NCBI GenBank assembly: GCA_026075535.2
Contig: AP026538.1
Location: 5,332,001-5,396,000 of the forward strand
Reading direction: 5' to 3'
Source: Tricholoma matsutake
Lineage: Eukaryota > Basidiomycota > Agaricomycetes > Agaricales > Tricholomataceae
DNA: 64,000 nt
Shown: in pieces, positions 62,253 to 64,000 of the stretch
How positions within the stretch are numbered: the first letter of the stretch is position 1
Layout of the letters: each line of letters opens with the position of its first letter
Translations under genes and position numbers: made by a program
The notes under the pieces: generated by a model
The model's database searches: none
What the model saw: the letters and a program-made list of their open reading frames with translations, nothing else
Told to the model about the DNA's origin: nothing

Positions 62253-64000
62253 AGGGTGTAGCACGGGTATGGGTAAACCTGTGGTAAGTGGCCCACAGGT
62301 TTGACAGGTATGGGTATGGTTGCCAAAATGCTGGACCTGTGACATACCGTACCTGTTTTGGCAGTGTCATGGGTATCCATGGTTATTTGAGTCACCAGCC
62401 ATAGAAGATGCTGGATATTGATCATCGTGAGAAATGATGACAAAATTGTCATCTGTAAGTATTTTTACTTTCTTTTTTCACAACTAATAGTTTTTTGGGT
62501 CCTACTCCAGTGACACGAAGCACATGAAACCAGCCCAAACAACTTTTATCATCATTTGGGCCCCAGGTAAGTTGTTCTTTTGTTTTCCTTTACTCATCTA
62601 ACTTCATTTTCATTGTTTACAGGTTTTAACTTACAATGACCCAACTACCACAATGACGATAATGACGACAGCCACCACCACCCCTACCACAGCATCACAG
62701 CACCCCCAACCGCCACTGTGAGCAACTGCTCATGGGGTGGAAATGGGGAGCAATGAGATGGGATAGGAGGATGAGGATGAGGCATGAGCTCTGACGACGT
62801 GTAGATACACGTTGTTTGGGGGCACACCATGCCGAATGAACAAACAGCACATGGGGATAGGATGGGATGGGATACGAGGATAAGGCACAGGCCCAAATGA
62901 CACGTAGATACTCGTCGTTTGGGCCACAGGTATTTTTTCTTTCTGTTCCTTTCTTGTTTTCTTCATTAAAGTTACTTCTATTCTTATTATTTACAGGTTT
63001 TATCTCACAACAATATGACCACCCCAATGAATACATGGTAAGTTTTTTTCCTTTCATTTCCCTGTTACTAACCGAAACAACTTTAGGTAGTGATTTTACC
63101 ATTGATGATGACAACTGGCACCCCCTGACCCACCCCCCACCACTGCCACAAGCCCCTGCTCATGGGGTGGTTAGGTGGTAGGAAGACCATACACCCACAA
63201 TATGCCCACGACAGCAGCACCCCCAACTACAGCCACAAGCAACTGCTTACAGGGTGGAAACAGGGAGCAACGATGGGATGAGGATGGGGATGGGGATGGG
63301 GAAGATGAGCCACCAGCTGCAATGGGAGCAGCAGCAACAGCAGCAGCAATGAGGAGCCACCACCACCGCCACCACCACCACGGGCCAATGAGGGGAGGAC
63401 GATGACAGGGAGTGGGACAACAACATCGAGATGGTGGGACAGGCAGACAAGAATGGGGAGGGCCAGATGACAGGCACAAGGACGAGGATGGAGAGGCACC
63501 CACCACAACAGTGGGAAGGGGAGGGGAACAATGATGATGACAATGTGCCAGTGGGGAGGGTGGGGCCAACAGGATGGCAGGGAGGATGGGGAGGACACGA
63601 TGGGACTACAACAACAATAGGGTGACAATGGCCACATCACAACCCCCTCCCCTGTGTTTTGTGTGGGGGTGGGGTTTTCTCTTTTTAGTATTCTATACAA
63701 TTATTAAATAAATAAATCCCTCTGTCTCTCATCTTGAGTGGGGGTGTCTTTTTTTTGCATGTGAATAAGTAGCATAAGGCTTGGTATTATTCAAATTGTA
63801 GCTTAGGTATGTATATGGGGTGTTAGTCTGACTTAGTCAATACAAATACATGATATTTAACAACATAGAACATCAAATACAAGGGGAAAATATTGTCAAA
63901 ACCATGGTGTATATTACATGGTATCACACCTGCAGTGTTTCATGACAGACCATGGAAAACACCTGTCACCATGGTTGTGGTGTTAGGATGGGTGCGGTGT
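62253..64000. repeat. hAT-like left end followed by HIC cassettes, runs off the window
   Basis: TTAGGGTGTAGCACGGGTAT with repeated GGTATGGGTA / ACCTGTGG motifs (62253-62370) resembles hAT subterminal sequence. HIC foldbacks at 62541-62573 and about 62888-62924 (GGCCCAAATGAC...GTCGTTTGGGCC) are each followed by an AGGTA/intron-like stretch ending in ACAG. Three ~25-bp hairpins lie near 62715, 63148 and 63232, and terminal hairpins with T-runs near 63642-63675 and 63718-63750. The right end would lie beyond 64000, so the assignment is provisional. Confidence 0.45.

Overview
This is a transposon-dense nuclear window from a filamentous basidiomycete, most likely an agaricomycete. The support is: very short introns (about 50-60 nt) with GTRNGT donors, CTAAC-like branch points and YAG acceptors; a Plavaka-class transposase; a PIF1-type Helitron; a Ty3/Gypsy chromovirus; and several agaricomycete-specific conserved proteins of unknown function. 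Only one intact-looking host gene was found (26022-26814, minus). Almost everything else is mobile DNA, much of it nested. Family names rest on recognising motifs by eye; no database search was run.

Layout. 1-1509: a PIF/Harbinger transposase relic and the tail of a partner ORF. 1900-7612: a tRNA-derived SINE, a hairpin-intron cassette element (called 'HIC element' here), a gag relic, and a solo-LTR-like repeat split by an hAT-like element that itself contains another solo-LTR-like repeat. 8572-9779: a degenerate conserved fungal gene. 10348-23400: one Plavaka transposase gene split by an unidentified insert, a solo LTR (15015-15698, duplication GATCC) and two Tc1/mariner-like elements (15919-18995 and 19515-23059, both at TA). 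23716-25228: a TIR element carrying a captured exon. 25403-25760: a LINE 3' end. 26022-26814: the host gene. 26991-29066: two zinc-finger gene relics. 31620-34165: an HIC element split by a 1.16-kb insertion. 35528-36191: a gag-like relic. 36192-44267: a complete 8.1-kb LTR chromovirus with 5-bp duplication GCATT, inserted directly downstream of that relic. 44690-49375: HIC elements and a 2.0-kb composite TIR element. 49611-51205: two conserved fungal ORFs. 51617-59472: a Helitron (minus) whose helicase is split by a second composite element. 60577-61990: a conserved fungal gene. 62253-64000: an hAT-like end with HIC cassettes, running off the window.

The most unusual material is the HIC/composite family. 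Its units combine a 10-14 bp hairpin (GGCCCAA...TTGGGCC, arms co-varying between copies), an intron-like segment starting directly 3' of the hairpin (GTAAGT...CTAAC...TTTTTTTAG, 56-58 nt), further ~25-bp hairpins with co-varying stems, and three terminal hairpins, most followed by T-tracts. In two copies this whole module sits inside a TIR element with 8-bp target duplications, subterminal GGACTCC arrays, and two tRNA-like Pol III promoter modules pointing outward at the two ends.

A second theme is decay by CpG mutation. Where a transposon frame is broken by a stop, it is almost always TGA at a position where the family has arginine (CGA to TGA), and many differences between the paired LTRs are CG/TG or CG/CA. 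That points to methylation-linked CpG mutation rather than classic Neurospora RIP.
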